From the NCBI GenBank assembly GCA_900318255.1, contig ONJX01000002.1, positions 62,001 to 126,000 of the forward strand: 64,000 bases of DNA, given 5' to 3'. Made by a program: the position numbers and the translations under genes. Numbering within the stretch: the first letter of the stretch is position 1; every line of letters starts with the position of its first letter. The notes beneath the pieces are model-generated. The model made no database searches. It was not told the DNA's origin and worked only from the letters and a program-made list of their open reading frames with translations. Origin of the DNA: an uncultured Prevotellaceae bacterium (lineage in GTDB: Bacteria; Bacteroidota; Bacteroidia; Bacteroidales; Muribaculaceae). This document shows positions 43,943-51,576 of this stretch, in pieces.

Positions 43943-45283
43943 ATGGGAGTATTTGGAAAAGGAAAGAGCGGCGGCGCGATGAACGTGATACGCTGCGACC
44001 AGGAGAATTACCTTGTGTGGAAATGGACTCCGCTAGGACAGGACCCTAACACCACAAGCCGGGAAAACAGCATCCGTTATGGCAGCAGCCTCAGGGTGAA
44101 AGACGGCGAGGTGGCAGTGTTTGTGTATAAACAGAAGGACGGCACTGTGCAGGACTTTATCGAAGGCCCGTTTGACGACACCATAAAAACTGCCAACTTC
44201 CCTGTGCTGGCAAGCATTGTGGGTATGGCATTTGGTGGCAACTCGCCATTCCAGGCCGAGGTGTATTTCATCAACCTGCAAGGCAACAACCAGGTGAAAT
44301 TTGGTGTGCCCTTTTTTGATGTCTTCGACCCGCGTCTTCCCGACCATGGCGTGCCAGTAGCCGTGAGGGGCACCATCACCTTCAACCTCACCGACTACCG
44401 CTCGTTTATCAAGCTCAACCGTCTTGTGAACTTTGACTTGAACCAGTTCCGCAACCAGGTTCAGGCGGCTGTGGCGCGAAGCGTGAAGGGCATCGTCATC
44501 AATGTCCCCGACGAGGCCGGCATCCCGCTGGTGCAGATGGAGCGCAAAATTGATGCCATCAACGAGCGTGTGGAGTTGAAACTGGGGAAGCGCCTGAGCG
44601 AGGACTTTGGCGTGAACCTCAAGGCGGTAGATATCGAGGCTATAGATGTTGACAAGAATAGCAAGTACTACCAAGAGCTTCGCCAGCTCACAGCCACTAA
44701 CACTGGCCGCACCATGAATGCGCAGACCGACGTCAACATCCAGAACATGCGCGACATGCAGGCCCTCAACCGCCAGAACATGGAAGAGACCATGCGCATC
44801 CAGCGCGAGGAGGCACAACGCGCGCAACGCCTACAGACCGAGACCAACTTCATTGGCACCCACGCCCTCGACCAGCAGGCCGAAGTCCTCAAGACCGGCA
44901 TGGCAAGCCTCGGCACCATGGGTACCATGGGCGGCGGCTTGGGCGGCGGCGGCATGAACCCCGCAGGAATGATGGCTGGCATGGCGATGGGCGGCGCTCT
45001 GGGCCAGCAGATGAGTGGCATGATGAACCAGATGGGGCAAAACATGCAGATGGGCATGCAGCAGCCTCCGGCAATGCCGCAGTCGATGTATTTTGTGAAC
45101 ATCAACAACCAGCAGGCAGGACCGTTCACTGTGCAGCAGCTCACGCAGATGGCCACTAGCGGACAAATCTCGGCACAGAACTATGTGTGGAAACAGGGCA
45201 TGCCACAATGGGTGCATGCCGGGCAAGTGACCGAGCTGCAAAGCATCTTCTCGCCCGCTATGCCCCCCATGCCCGAACAGTGA
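43943..45283 (+). CDS. SPFH-domain protein with C-terminal GYF_2 domain
   Basis: 446 residues. The N-terminal ~290 residues match the YdjI-like SPFH group, once called virion core protein: NVIRCDQENYLVWKWTP, SLRVKDGEVAVFVYKQKDG, FFDVFDPRLPDHGVPVAVRGTITF, then a flotillin-like helix LGKRLSEDFGVNLKAVDIEAID. A coiled coil (~255-310), a Gly/Met-rich linker (~320-378) and a GYF_2/DUF4339 domain (~382-437; SMYFVNINNQQAGPFTVQQL and YVWKQGMPQW) follow. There is no membrane helix. SPFH proteins oligomerise on membranes. GYF-type domains bind proline-rich peptides or act as modules in membrane proteins. The other three genes downstream share or partner with the GYF module. Confidence 0.85.
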   Translation: MGVFGKGKSGGAMNVIRCDQENYLVWKWTPLGQDPNTTSRENSIRYGSSLRVKDGEVAVFVYKQKDGTVQDFIEGPFDDTIKTANFPVLASIVGMAFGGNSPFQAEVYFINLQGNNQVKFGVPFFDVFDPRLPDHGVPVAVRGTITFNLTDYRSFIKLNRLVNFDLNQFRNQVQAAVARSVKGIVINVPDEAGIPLVQMERKIDAINERVELKLGKRLSEDFGVNLKAVDIEAIDVDKNSKYYQELRQLTATNTGRTMNAQTDVNIQNMRDMQALNRQNMEETMRIQREEAQRAQRLQTETNFIGTHALDQQAEVLKTGMASLGTMGTMGGGLGGGGMNPAGMMAGMAMGGALGQQMSGMMNQMGQNMQMGMQQPPAMPQSMYFVNINNQQAGPFTVQQLTQMATSGQISAQNYVWKQGMPQWVHAGQVTELQSIFSPAMPPMPEQ

Positions 45284-45321
45284 CACATATCACCACATAA
45301 CCATCATTTAACAACGCAGAT

Positions 45322-46023
45322 ATGGGTTTTTTGTTAGATATTGCTAAAGACATCCTTGATGATGCCACCGATGAACTCACCAGTGGGCGACTGGTGAGAA
45401 ACGCCGGCAGCACATTAGGCACCGCTGTGGCAGCAGGACTGGCTGGTGCCGCAATGATGCGCGGCATGAACAAGAACCAGCCTAATCCCACACCCTCGGC
45501 CTATCCTCAAGTGCCGCAGGGCATGGCACCTGGCGCGCCACCACCTGCTCCGCTAGCAAGCCCGGCGGCTCCTGCCGCACCGGTGTTCTCGTTTTACGCC
45601 ATCATTGAGGGCGTGAGGCGCGGGCCTTATAACGAGGTGCAGTTCAGGCGACTGGTGGAAAATGACCTTGCCGACGCCAGCACCATGGTGTGGAAAGAGG
45701 GCATGACCGAGTGGCAGCCGGCAGCGCAAGTGAAGATGATGGAACACATCTTCAATAAAAACGCACAAGCTCAAAATGCCGCACCACCCGCACCTCCCGC
45801 TGCACCGGCAGTGCCGCAGTCTAAGGCCTACTATGTGAACCTCAACAACCAGATGGTGGGGCCTTTCACTACTAGTCAGCTACAGCAGTTTGCCCAAACG
45901 GGCGAATTCACCCAGCAGATGTGGGTGTGGTGTGAAGGTATGCCTGAGTGGAAAACCGCTGGCGATGTAGAAGAGTTGTCATCGCTCTTTGGACCCGCCA
46001 TGCCGCAGATGCCTATTGTTTAA
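45322..46023 (+). CDS. Protein with two GYF_2 domains
   Basis: 233 residues. The N-terminus (LDIAKDILDDATDELTSGRLVRNAGSTLGTAVAAGLAGAAMMRGM) is helical and glycine/alanine-rich. A proline-rich linker follows (PPPAPLASPAAPAAP), then GYF_2 domain 1 (~92-147, FYAIIEGVRRGPYNEVQFRRLV with WKEGMTEW), a second Ala/Pro linker, and GYF_2 domain 2 (~172-228, YYVNLNNQMVGPFTTSQLQ with WCEGMPEW). The proline-rich linkers could be ligands for the GYF modules of the same cluster. It lies 38 bases after the SPFH gene. Confidence 0.85.
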   Translation: MGFLLDIAKDILDDATDELTSGRLVRNAGSTLGTAVAAGLAGAAMMRGMNKNQPNPTPSAYPQVPQGMAPGAPPPAPLASPAAPAAPVFSFYAIIEGVRRGPYNEVQFRRLVENDLADASTMVWKEGMTEWQPAAQVKMMEHIFNKNAQAQNAAPPAPPAAPAVPQSKAYYVNLNNQMVGPFTTSQLQQFAQTGEFTQQMWVWCEGMPEWKTAGDVEELSSLFGPAMPQMPIV

Positions 46024-46100
46024 TTCAAGTTTATAGCATGTTATAAATTGAAGGTTATAGGTTAGAGGACAAAATGCGAACTTAGCGAGGCAAAATGTAG

Positions 46101-46198
46101 GGACAAGGCGTGCCTTGGCTGCCAAAGCGCAAACAGGTTGTAGTGCCCATAATCTCACCACCGTCTTCCATAAACGATAAACCCTAAACCGATAAACC
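46101..46198. repeat. Composite intergenic repeat inside the SPFH/GYF cluster
   Basis: A degenerate palindrome (GGACAAGGC-GT-GCCTTGgCt, 46101-46120), then the conserved block CCCATAATCTCACCACCGTC with TTCCATAAACG (46148-46178) and ATAAACC-type units to 46198. The rest of the 46024-46237 gap shows no gene. Confidence 0.8.
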
Positions 46199-46237
46199 AG
46201 AAAGTAACATGCAAAACTAAAGTTATTTTAAGATATT

Positions 46238-46597
46238 ATGAACGACAACAATTTTTTTTCGGTAGATCGCCTCGTTGAGTTTGGCATGGGTATGGCTATG
46301 GCTCAGCAGATGGTGAACATGATGAACCAGAGCATGAGGCAAATGTATGTGCCAGGCTCTATACAGTCCATGCCGCAGCCCGCGCCACAACAGCAGTCTA
46401 ATGTCATATATCTGGGCATTGACGGTCAGCAAGTGGGTCCGCTCAGCGAGAGTGAGGTGATGACTCTTGTCAACAACCGTCGCATCAACAAAGACACGCT
46501 GGCATGGATGCCCGGGATGCCTGCCTGGAAACCTATAGAGCAGGTTCCTGAGATACTTAAGATAATTGCTCTTACCCCACCTCCCATCAATAGTTGA
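46238..46597 (+). CDS. Single GYF_2-domain protein
   Basis: 119 residues. A short N-terminal amphipathic, Met-rich part (VEFGMGMAMAQQMVNMMNQSMRQMYV) recalls the Gly/Met-rich linker of the SPFH protein. A Pro/Gln spacer and one GYF_2 domain (~63-115, VIYLGIDGQQVGPLSESEVMTL with WMPGMPAW) follow. No membrane helix or signal peptide. It precedes the small membrane-protein gene by 5 bases and is surely cotranscribed with it. Confidence 0.8.
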   Translation: MNDNNFFSVDRLVEFGMGMAMAQQMVNMMNQSMRQMYVPGSIQSMPQPAPQQQSNVIYLGIDGQQVGPLSESEVMTLVNNRRINKDTLAWMPGMPAWKPIEQVPEILKIIALTPPPINS

Positions 46598-46602
46598 GAA
46601 TT

Positions 46603-46956
46603 ATGAAAGGTTTTAGCTTGATACCTGCAATTATCGCTGTGGCTGTGGCGGCACTCGTTGGCTTGCTGGCGGGCACCCTGTGCGCGTCTAAATCTCACGA
46701 CGTAGTCATTGGCATCACCACCGGTGTTTCGCTAGCAGTGACCCTGCTGCCCATGCTTGCCATCAGCACCTCTAGCGCGCGCCTCGATGTGAACATGCGC
46801 ATTGTGAGCACCATCTTTGCCGCTTTGCTGCTCATCGTCAACTTTGTGGTGTGCTTTAGCACCCCCGAAAAGCTCACCATCTATTTCATTATTGTGGGCT
46901 TGATATTGCTGGTTTACATTGGTGTGCTTTACTCATTATTGAGGTCGGCACAATAG
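46603..46956 (+). CDS. Small four-helix membrane protein of the SPFH/GYF cluster
   Basis: 117 residues from ATG 46603. Four membrane helices (SLIPAIIAVAVAALVGLLAGTLC; VVIGITTGVSLAVTLLPMLAI; MRIVSTIFAALLLIVNFVVCF; IYFIIVGLILLVYIGVLYSLL) with minimal loops. I recognise no family. As the last gene of the cluster it may supply a membrane platform for the otherwise soluble GYF and SPFH proteins; this is inference from position. Confidence 0.7.
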   Translation: MKGFSLIPAIIAVAVAALVGLLAGTLCASKSHDVVIGITTGVSLAVTLLPMLAISTSSARLDVNMRIVSTIFAALLLIVNFVVCFSTPEKLTIYFIIVGLILLVYIGVLYSLLRSAQ

Positions 46957-47066
46957 AGAAGGCTTGCGGCGATGGCTGCAAGTGATAGGAAATGTTAATA
47001 GAGGTCGCTGCCGTTGCTGGTAGTGACCTTTGTTTTGATGCTCTTGGGGAATTAAAATTAATTTAT

Positions 47067-47074
47067 TACCTTTG
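47067..47074 (+). promoter_or_regulatory. Probable -7 box for the aminopeptidase P gene
   Basis: TACCTTTG, 41 bases before ATG 47116. Confidence 0.55.
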
Positions 47075-47115
47075 CAACTTCAAAACCTGAATACACAATA
47101 ATCTAAATATCTACA

Positions 47116-48888
47116 ATGAATACTAATCTAGAACTATTGCGCGAACTGATGCGCACTAAGGGTGTGGATGCCGTGATTATTCCGGGCACCGACCCTCATC
47201 AGAGTGAGTATGTGAGCGACCACTGGAAATTTCGCGACTGGGTGAGTGGCTTCACCGGGAGCAACGGCACAGCGGTGGTGACTCTCAACAAGGCGAGCCT
47301 GTGGACCGACTCGCGCTATTTCCTCCAGGCCGAGATAGAGCTTGAGGGCAGTGGCTTTGAGTTGCAGAAGGTGGAATACCGGGGCGACCTGGCAATGATC
47401 ATGACATGGCTCTCCAGGGAGATACACGAGGATGACACGCTTGCCATCGACGGCAGCTTGTTCTCGCTCATGGAGGCCAATCGCCTGGAGCAGCTCTGCG
47501 GCGAGAACGGCTTCTTGCTTGCCACCGATTTCTATCCTGCCGAGCAGATATGGGAGAACCGCCCTGCGCGCCCCATGTCGCCAGCTTTTATTCACCCTGT
47601 GGAGTATGCCGGCGAGGATGTGGAGAGCAAGCTGGGCCGCACCATGCAGAAGGTGGAGGAGAGTGGTGCCGACAGCATCCTTATCACCGCCCTCGACGAG
47701 ATTGCCTGGCTGCTAAACCTGCGCGGCAGTGATGTGGATTTCACCCCGGTGGTGATAGCCTATTTCTACATGAGCAACAAGGACCGAGTGCTCTTTATCG
47801 ACAGCAACAAGGTTGACAGTGAGGTGGAAAGCTATCTTTCGAAATACAGAGTGAGAGTGAAAGACTACGACGAGATAGAGAAGTTCCTCGACAAGCGCAA
47901 CGTCAACGACATCATAATGCTCGACCCCAACAAGGTGAGCGACACGCTGGGACAGGCGCTGGAGTGCGACAAGGTGTATGGCGCTTCGCCCGTTGAGGCA
48001 CTCAAGGCCATCAAGAATGAGGTGCAGATTGAGGGCTACCGCCATGCTATGGAGCGCGATGGGGCAGCGCTGGTGCGCCTGTTCATGTGGATAGAGCAGA
48101 ATGCCGCCAGCGGCACAATCAACGAGATTGACGTGTGGGAGCGCGGCAAGCTGGAGCGCGGCAAGAACGACCTCTACCGTGGCGACAGCTTTGAGATGAT
48201 AGCTGGCTATCGCGAGCACGGAGCCATAGTACACTACACAGCTAGTGCCGAGAGTGCCAGCACTCTGCAAGGCGAGGGGCTGTTGCTGGTTGACAGCGGT
48301 GCGCAGTACCTTGACGGCACTACCGACATCACCCGCACCATCACCCTGGGCAACCCCACCGAGCAGGAGAAGCACGACTTCACCCTGGTACTCAAGGGGC
48401 ATCTCGCTCTGAGCCGCGCCAAGTTCCCGGTGGGCACCACTGGCGTGCAGCTCGACGTGCTGGCGCGCATGCCGCTGTGGCAGGAGACGATGACCTATGG
48501 GCACGGCACAGGCCACGGCATGGGGCACTTCCTGGGTTGCCATGAGGGTCCTCACAGCATACGCACTAGCCTCAATCCTGTGGCTCTTGAGCCAGGTATG
48601 GTAACTAGCAATGAGCCAGGACTCTATAAGACTGGCGAGTATGGCATTCGCACCGAGAATATCCTGCTGGTGGTTGAGGGCAAGAAGACCGAGGACTTTG
48701 GCGACTTCCTGGAGTTTGAGACCTTGACGCTCTTCCCCTACGACACCCGCCTCATCGACGTGGCGATGCTCACCCAGGAGGAGATAAAGCAGGTGAACGA
48801 CTACCACTCTGTGGTCCTCGAGCGCCTCACACCCTACCTCAATGACGAAGAGCAAGCGTGGCTCAAAAATAAATGCTCTAGCATTTGA
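47116..48888 (+). CDS. pepP: Xaa-Pro aminopeptidase (M24B family)
   Basis: 590 residues, the long form of aminopeptidase P. Two creatinase-like N-terminal domains (IIPGTDPHQSEYVSDHWKFRDWVSGFTGS; WLLNLRGSDVDFTPVVIAY) precede the pita-bread catalytic domain from ~310. The metal ligands are visible: Asp of LLLVDSGAQYLDGTTDITRT, His of GHGTGHGMGHFLGCHEGP, Glu of VTSNEPGLYKTGEYGIRTEN. It removes N-terminal residues preceding proline, in the cytoplasm since no signal peptide is present. The stop is followed at once by a long 7-bp array. Confidence 0.94.
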   Translation: MNTNLELLRELMRTKGVDAVIIPGTDPHQSEYVSDHWKFRDWVSGFTGSNGTAVVTLNKASLWTDSRYFLQAEIELEGSGFELQKVEYRGDLAMIMTWLSREIHEDDTLAIDGSLFSLMEANRLEQLCGENGFLLATDFYPAEQIWENRPARPMSPAFIHPVEYAGEDVESKLGRTMQKVEESGADSILITALDEIAWLLNLRGSDVDFTPVVIAYFYMSNKDRVLFIDSNKVDSEVESYLSKYRVRVKDYDEIEKFLDKRNVNDIIMLDPNKVSDTLGQALECDKVYGASPVEALKAIKNEVQIEGYRHAMERDGAALVRLFMWIEQNAASGTINEIDVWERGKLERGKNDLYRGDSFEMIAGYREHGAIVHYTASAESASTLQGEGLLLVDSGAQYLDGTTDITRTITLGNPTEQEKHDFTLVLKGHLALSRAKFPVGTTGVQLDVLARMPLWQETMTYGHGTGHGMGHFLGCHEGPHSIRTSLNPVALEPGMVTSNEPGLYKTGEYGIRTENILLVVEGKKTEDFGDFLEFETLTLFPYDTRLIDVAMLTQEEIKQVNDYHSVVLERLTPYLNDEEQAWLKNKCSSI

Positions 48889-48894
48889 TTTAAT

Positions 48895-49027
48895 GCATAA
48901 TGCACAATGCATAATGCACGATGCACAATGCATAATGCACGATGCACGATGCACAATGCATAATGCACAATGCACAATGCACGATGCATAATGCACGATG
49001 CATAATGCACAATGCATAATGTACAAT
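48895..49027. repeat. 7-bp array, GCATAAT/GCACAAT/GCACGAT words (19 units)
   Basis: Nineteen units in perfect 7-bp register (GCAYRAT consensus, last unit GTACAAT). It starts 6 bases after the aminopeptidase stop and ends 34 bases before the IVP-like gene. A related array occurs reversed at 32283 and a short one at 49470. Confidence 0.93.
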
Positions 49028-49061
49028 ACGCATTTTTAAATAATTGACAATCAATTAGTTA

Positions 49062-49424
49062 ATGAAACACGATGCTGATAATATAATTGTTGTGAAGAGT
49101 AAAGCTTTTGCTCTTAAAGCAATAAAACTCTATCGTTATTTAGTTGATGAAGAACGTGAGTATGTGCTTTCAAGGCAGTTTCTACGCTCTGCAACAAGCA
49201 TTGGTGCTAATGTGAAAGAGGCAATTAGAGGCCAGAGTGATGCTGATTTTGGTGCAAAGATGAATATTGCATTAAAAGAGGCAAGTGAATCAGAATACTG
49301 GCTTGAATTATTGCATGATAGTGGATATATTAGCATTGAAAAAGCGGAAGATATTCTAAATGATTGTAGAGAGGTAATTAGAATACTCATGGCAATTGTA
49401 AAAACAATTTTTGATAAAAAATAA
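49062..49424 (+). CDS. Four-helix-bundle protein of the 23S rRNA intervening-sequence (S23/IVP) family
   Basis: 120 residues. Matches the IVP-type bundle: KSKAFALKAIKLYRYLVDEEREYVLSRQFLRSATSIGANVKEAI, then DFGAKMNIALKEASESEYWLELL and a last helix CREVIRILMAIVKTIF. The family was named from ORFs inside rRNA intervening sequences but also occurs as free genes, as here; no function is agreed. Base composition is markedly AT-richer than the neighbours, and 7-bp arrays lie on both sides, suggesting recent arrival. Confidence 0.9.
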   Translation: MKHDADNIIVVKSKAFALKAIKLYRYLVDEEREYVLSRQFLRSATSIGANVKEAIRGQSDADFGAKMNIALKEASESEYWLELLHDSGYISIEKAEDILNDCREVIRILMAIVKTIFDKK

Positions 49425-49469
49425 ATTATATTCATGATGCATTGTGCAGTGATAATTATACATTTAATT

Positions 49470-49504
49470 ATTGTGCATTATGCATTATGAATTATGCATT
49501 ATAT
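49470..49504. repeat. 7-bp array, ATTGTGC/ATTATGC words, next to the carbonic anhydrase start
   Basis: ATTGTGC, ATTATGC, ATTATGA, ATTATGC, ATTATAT, ending five bases before ATG 49510. Confidence 0.85.
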
Positions 49505-49509
49505 TAATT

Positions 49510-50025
49510 ATGGCTATTATACGAAAAGTTAGGGGCTTTGAGCCCAAGATTGGCGAGGGCACTTTCCTTGCCGACAATGCAGTGGTGGTGGGCGATGTGA
49601 CCATTGGCAACGAGTGCAGCATCTGGTTTGGCGCTGTGCTGCGTGGCGATGTGAACACCATCACCCTGGGAAACCGTGTTAACGTGCAGGACGGCAGTGT
49701 GCTGCACACCTTGTATCAAAAATCCACCATCGAGATAGGCGACGACGTGTCCATAGGTCACAACGTCACCATTCATGGCGCCAAAATCAACAACATGGCG
49801 CTCATAGGCATGGGTAGCACTATTCTCGATCATGCCGAGATAGGGGAGGGCGCCATTATCGCCGCCGGTAGCGTGGTGCTCAGCGGCACCAAGGTGGGAC
49901 CTCACGAGCTGTGGGCTGGCTCACCGGCCAAGTTCAAGAAGATGGTCGATCCCGCTCAAGCAAGTGAGATAAACGTGAAAATCGCCAAGAACTACCTGAT
50001 GTATAGCACTTGGTATGAGGAATAA
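49510..50025 (+). CDS. Gamma-class carbonic anhydrase-like hexapeptide protein
   Basis: 171 residues from ATG 49510; an upstream extension to 49471 would be encoded by the 7-bp array and is rejected. Left-handed beta-helix repeats (ADNAVVVGDVTIGNECSIWFGAVLRGDVNTITLGN). Three metal-binding histidines of the gamma-CA/PaaY/YrdA family are in LHTLYQKSTIEIGDDVSIGHNVTIHG. A C-terminal helix packs on the trimer. Members hydrate CO2 or have lost activity; which applies here cannot be told. Confidence 0.9.
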   Translation: MAIIRKVRGFEPKIGEGTFLADNAVVVGDVTIGNECSIWFGAVLRGDVNTITLGNRVNVQDGSVLHTLYQKSTIEIGDDVSIGHNVTIHGAKINNMALIGMGSTILDHAEIGEGAIIAAGSVVLSGTKVGPHELWAGSPAKFKKMVDPAQASEINVKIAKNYLMYSTWYEE

Positions 50026-50036
50026 AAAATAAGTGT

Positions 50037-50201
50037 AAAATGTAAAGGGTTAAGTGTTAAGGGGGCTTTGTGCGCTAGAATATCTAGAAATTCTAGATGG
50101 TCTAGGTTTTCTAGATGGTATAGATTCTCTAGCGGACAATAGCGGACAAGGCACGCCTTGTCCATACTTAACTCTTTACACTTAACCCTTAACCCTTAAA
50201 A
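50037..50201. repeat. Composite intergenic repeat between carbonic anhydrase and lacI-type gene
   Basis: Degenerate GTTAAGT heptads (50037-50064), seven 9-mers of TCTAGA type (50074-50136), the palindrome GGACAAGGC-AC-GCCTTGTCC (50144-50163), then CTTAACC heptads to about 50201. This is the most complete copy of the composite. Confidence 0.85.
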
Positions 50202-50206
50202 AGTGT

Positions 50207-51232
50207 TTATCTCGTGGTGCCGCGCACCACTAGGCGGGTGCGCACCATGCGTTTCTCGGCGCGGTCCATGGGGAGCTTGCCTTCTACCATGTCGATGAGG
50301 ATGTCGGTGGCCTGGATTCCCACCTCGGCGCCGTTCTGGTGCACGGTGGTGAGCATGGGGTCGCATGAGACGGCGCGGTCGCTGTCGGTGAAGCCGCACA
50401 CTGCCACGTCGTGGGGCACTCGCAGCCCCATCTTCTTGGCGGTGTACATGACGGCGATGGCTGTCTCGTCGTTAATTGCGAAGAAGGCGTCGGGGCGGTC
50501 TTTCATCTTTAGCAACTCGGGGGTGACTTTCTCGGCCAGCTCGGGGGTGTCGCACTGCACTATGAGCCTGTCGTCGGGCTGCAAGCCATGATGATAGAGC
50601 GCGTCCTTGTAGCCGTTGAGGCGGTTCTTGGAAATCTCCATGTTGAGGTTCGACACATAAAATGCCACGCGCTTGCAGCCGGTCTCAATCATGTGGCTAA
50701 CGGCTTTATAGGCCGCCTGGTAGTCATCGACCACCACGCGGCTGGCGTTGAGGGCGGGGCAGATGCGGTCGTAGAACACCAGCGGGATGCCGCTATCCAC
50801 GAGCTTGATGAAGTGGTCGTAGCGCTCGGTGTCCTTGGCTTGCGAGACGATGATGCCACACACCTTGTTCTTCTTGAACGACTCGCATATCTCCACCTCG
50901 CGCTCGTAGCTCTCGCGGCTCTGCGCCACCATGATGCGGTAGCCGCGCTCCTTGGCTTTCTCCTCGATGCCGCTGAGGATGGAAGCGAAATAAAAATGCA
51001 CTATCTCAGGCAGGATCACGCCTATGATTTGCGAGGGCTTCTGGCGGCTGTGGCGCAGCTGCTCGGCGATGACGTTAGGGTAGTAGTCGTGCTCGCGGGC
51101 ATACTGCTGTATCATCTCGCGCCGCTTCTTGCTGATGTTTGGGCTGTTTTTTAGGGCGCGCGACACTGTTGCCACGCTCACTCCCAGCTGCGCGGCGATG
51201 TCTTTCATTGTTAAAGGTTGTTTCTCGTTCAT
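50207..51232 (-). CDS. LacI-family transcriptional regulator of the sus locus
   Basis: 341 residues. The N-terminal LacI HTH with hinge helix (TMKDIAAQLGVSVATVSRALKNSPNISKKRREMIQQYAREHDYYPNVIAEQLR) is followed by a periplasmic-binding-protein-like sugar sensor (IIGVILPEIVHFYFASILSGIEEKA, FFAINDETAIAVMYTAKKMG, CGFTDSDRAVSCDPMLTTVHQN). It is divergent from susC, and a LacI-type operator (GCAAACGTTTGC, 51384-51395) lies in the shared 344-base gap. By family it would repress or activate the susCDEF operon in response to an oligosaccharide or a phosphorylated sugar. Confidence 0.93.
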   Translation of the reverse strand: MNEKQPLTMKDIAAQLGVSVATVSRALKNSPNISKKRREMIQQYAREHDYYPNVIAEQLRHSRQKPSQIIGVILPEIVHFYFASILSGIEEKAKERGYRIMVAQSRESYEREVEICESFKKNKVCGIIVSQAKDTERYDHFIKLVDSGIPLVFYDRICPALNASRVVVDDYQAAYKAVSHMIETGCKRVAFYVSNLNMEISKNRLNGYKDALYHHGLQPDDRLIVQCDTPELAEKVTPELLKMKDRPDAFFAINDETAIAVMYTAKKMGLRVPHDVAVCGFTDSDRAVSCDPMLTTVHQNGAEVGIQATDILIDMVEGKLPMDRAEKRMVRTRLVVRGTTR

Positions 51233-51383
51233 GATGGTTATGAATGTGGCTTTATGGTGTAGTGTTAATGTCTTGCTGTCAACACGTTGCGATGCTGCGA
51301 GGGGCGTGTTGCTGCTTTCAAGTGTTCAAAGTTACAATATTTCTTAAAAAGGCTGTGGGTTTTATTTCTTAAAATATCTTAAT

Positions 51384-51395
51384 GCAAACGTTTGC
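51384..51395. promoter_or_regulatory. LacI/GalR-type operator
   Basis: GCAAACGTTTGC is a perfect 12-base palindrome with the central CG common to LacI/GalR operators, set in AATGCAAACGTTTGCGCTTC. It lies 57 bases upstream of the susC -7 box and 152 bases from the lacI-type start. Confidence 0.8.
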
Positions 51396-51451
51396 GCTTC
51401 ATTTAACACATAAATAAAAAGCTAAAAAGCATCGGTTTCACATAAAAGAAT

Positions 51452-51459
51452 TACTTTTG
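51452..51459 (+). promoter_or_regulatory. Probable -7 box of the sus operon
   Basis: TACTTTTG fits TAnnTTTG and lies 117 bases upstream of the susC ATG, giving a leader of about 110 bases. The rest of the 51233-51576 gap shows no gene. Confidence 0.55.
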
Positions 51460-51576
51460 TGGTTGCAAAATAACGTTTTATCAATTCCATGAGATTAAGC
51501 CATAAAAGCTACAGAAGAAAAACCGACCAAAATTTTATTTACTTAATAACTTAATAACAAATTAATTAAAAACAAG

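Noticed and set aside
47713-49026. 437-residue ORF on the minus strand
   Set aside because: Opposite pepP; its first ~50 codons translate the 7-bp array (MHCALCIVHYASC repeats).
48895-49027. CRISPR array
   Set aside because: The units are 7 bp with no spacers; no cas genes are in the window. The same holds for the other arrays.
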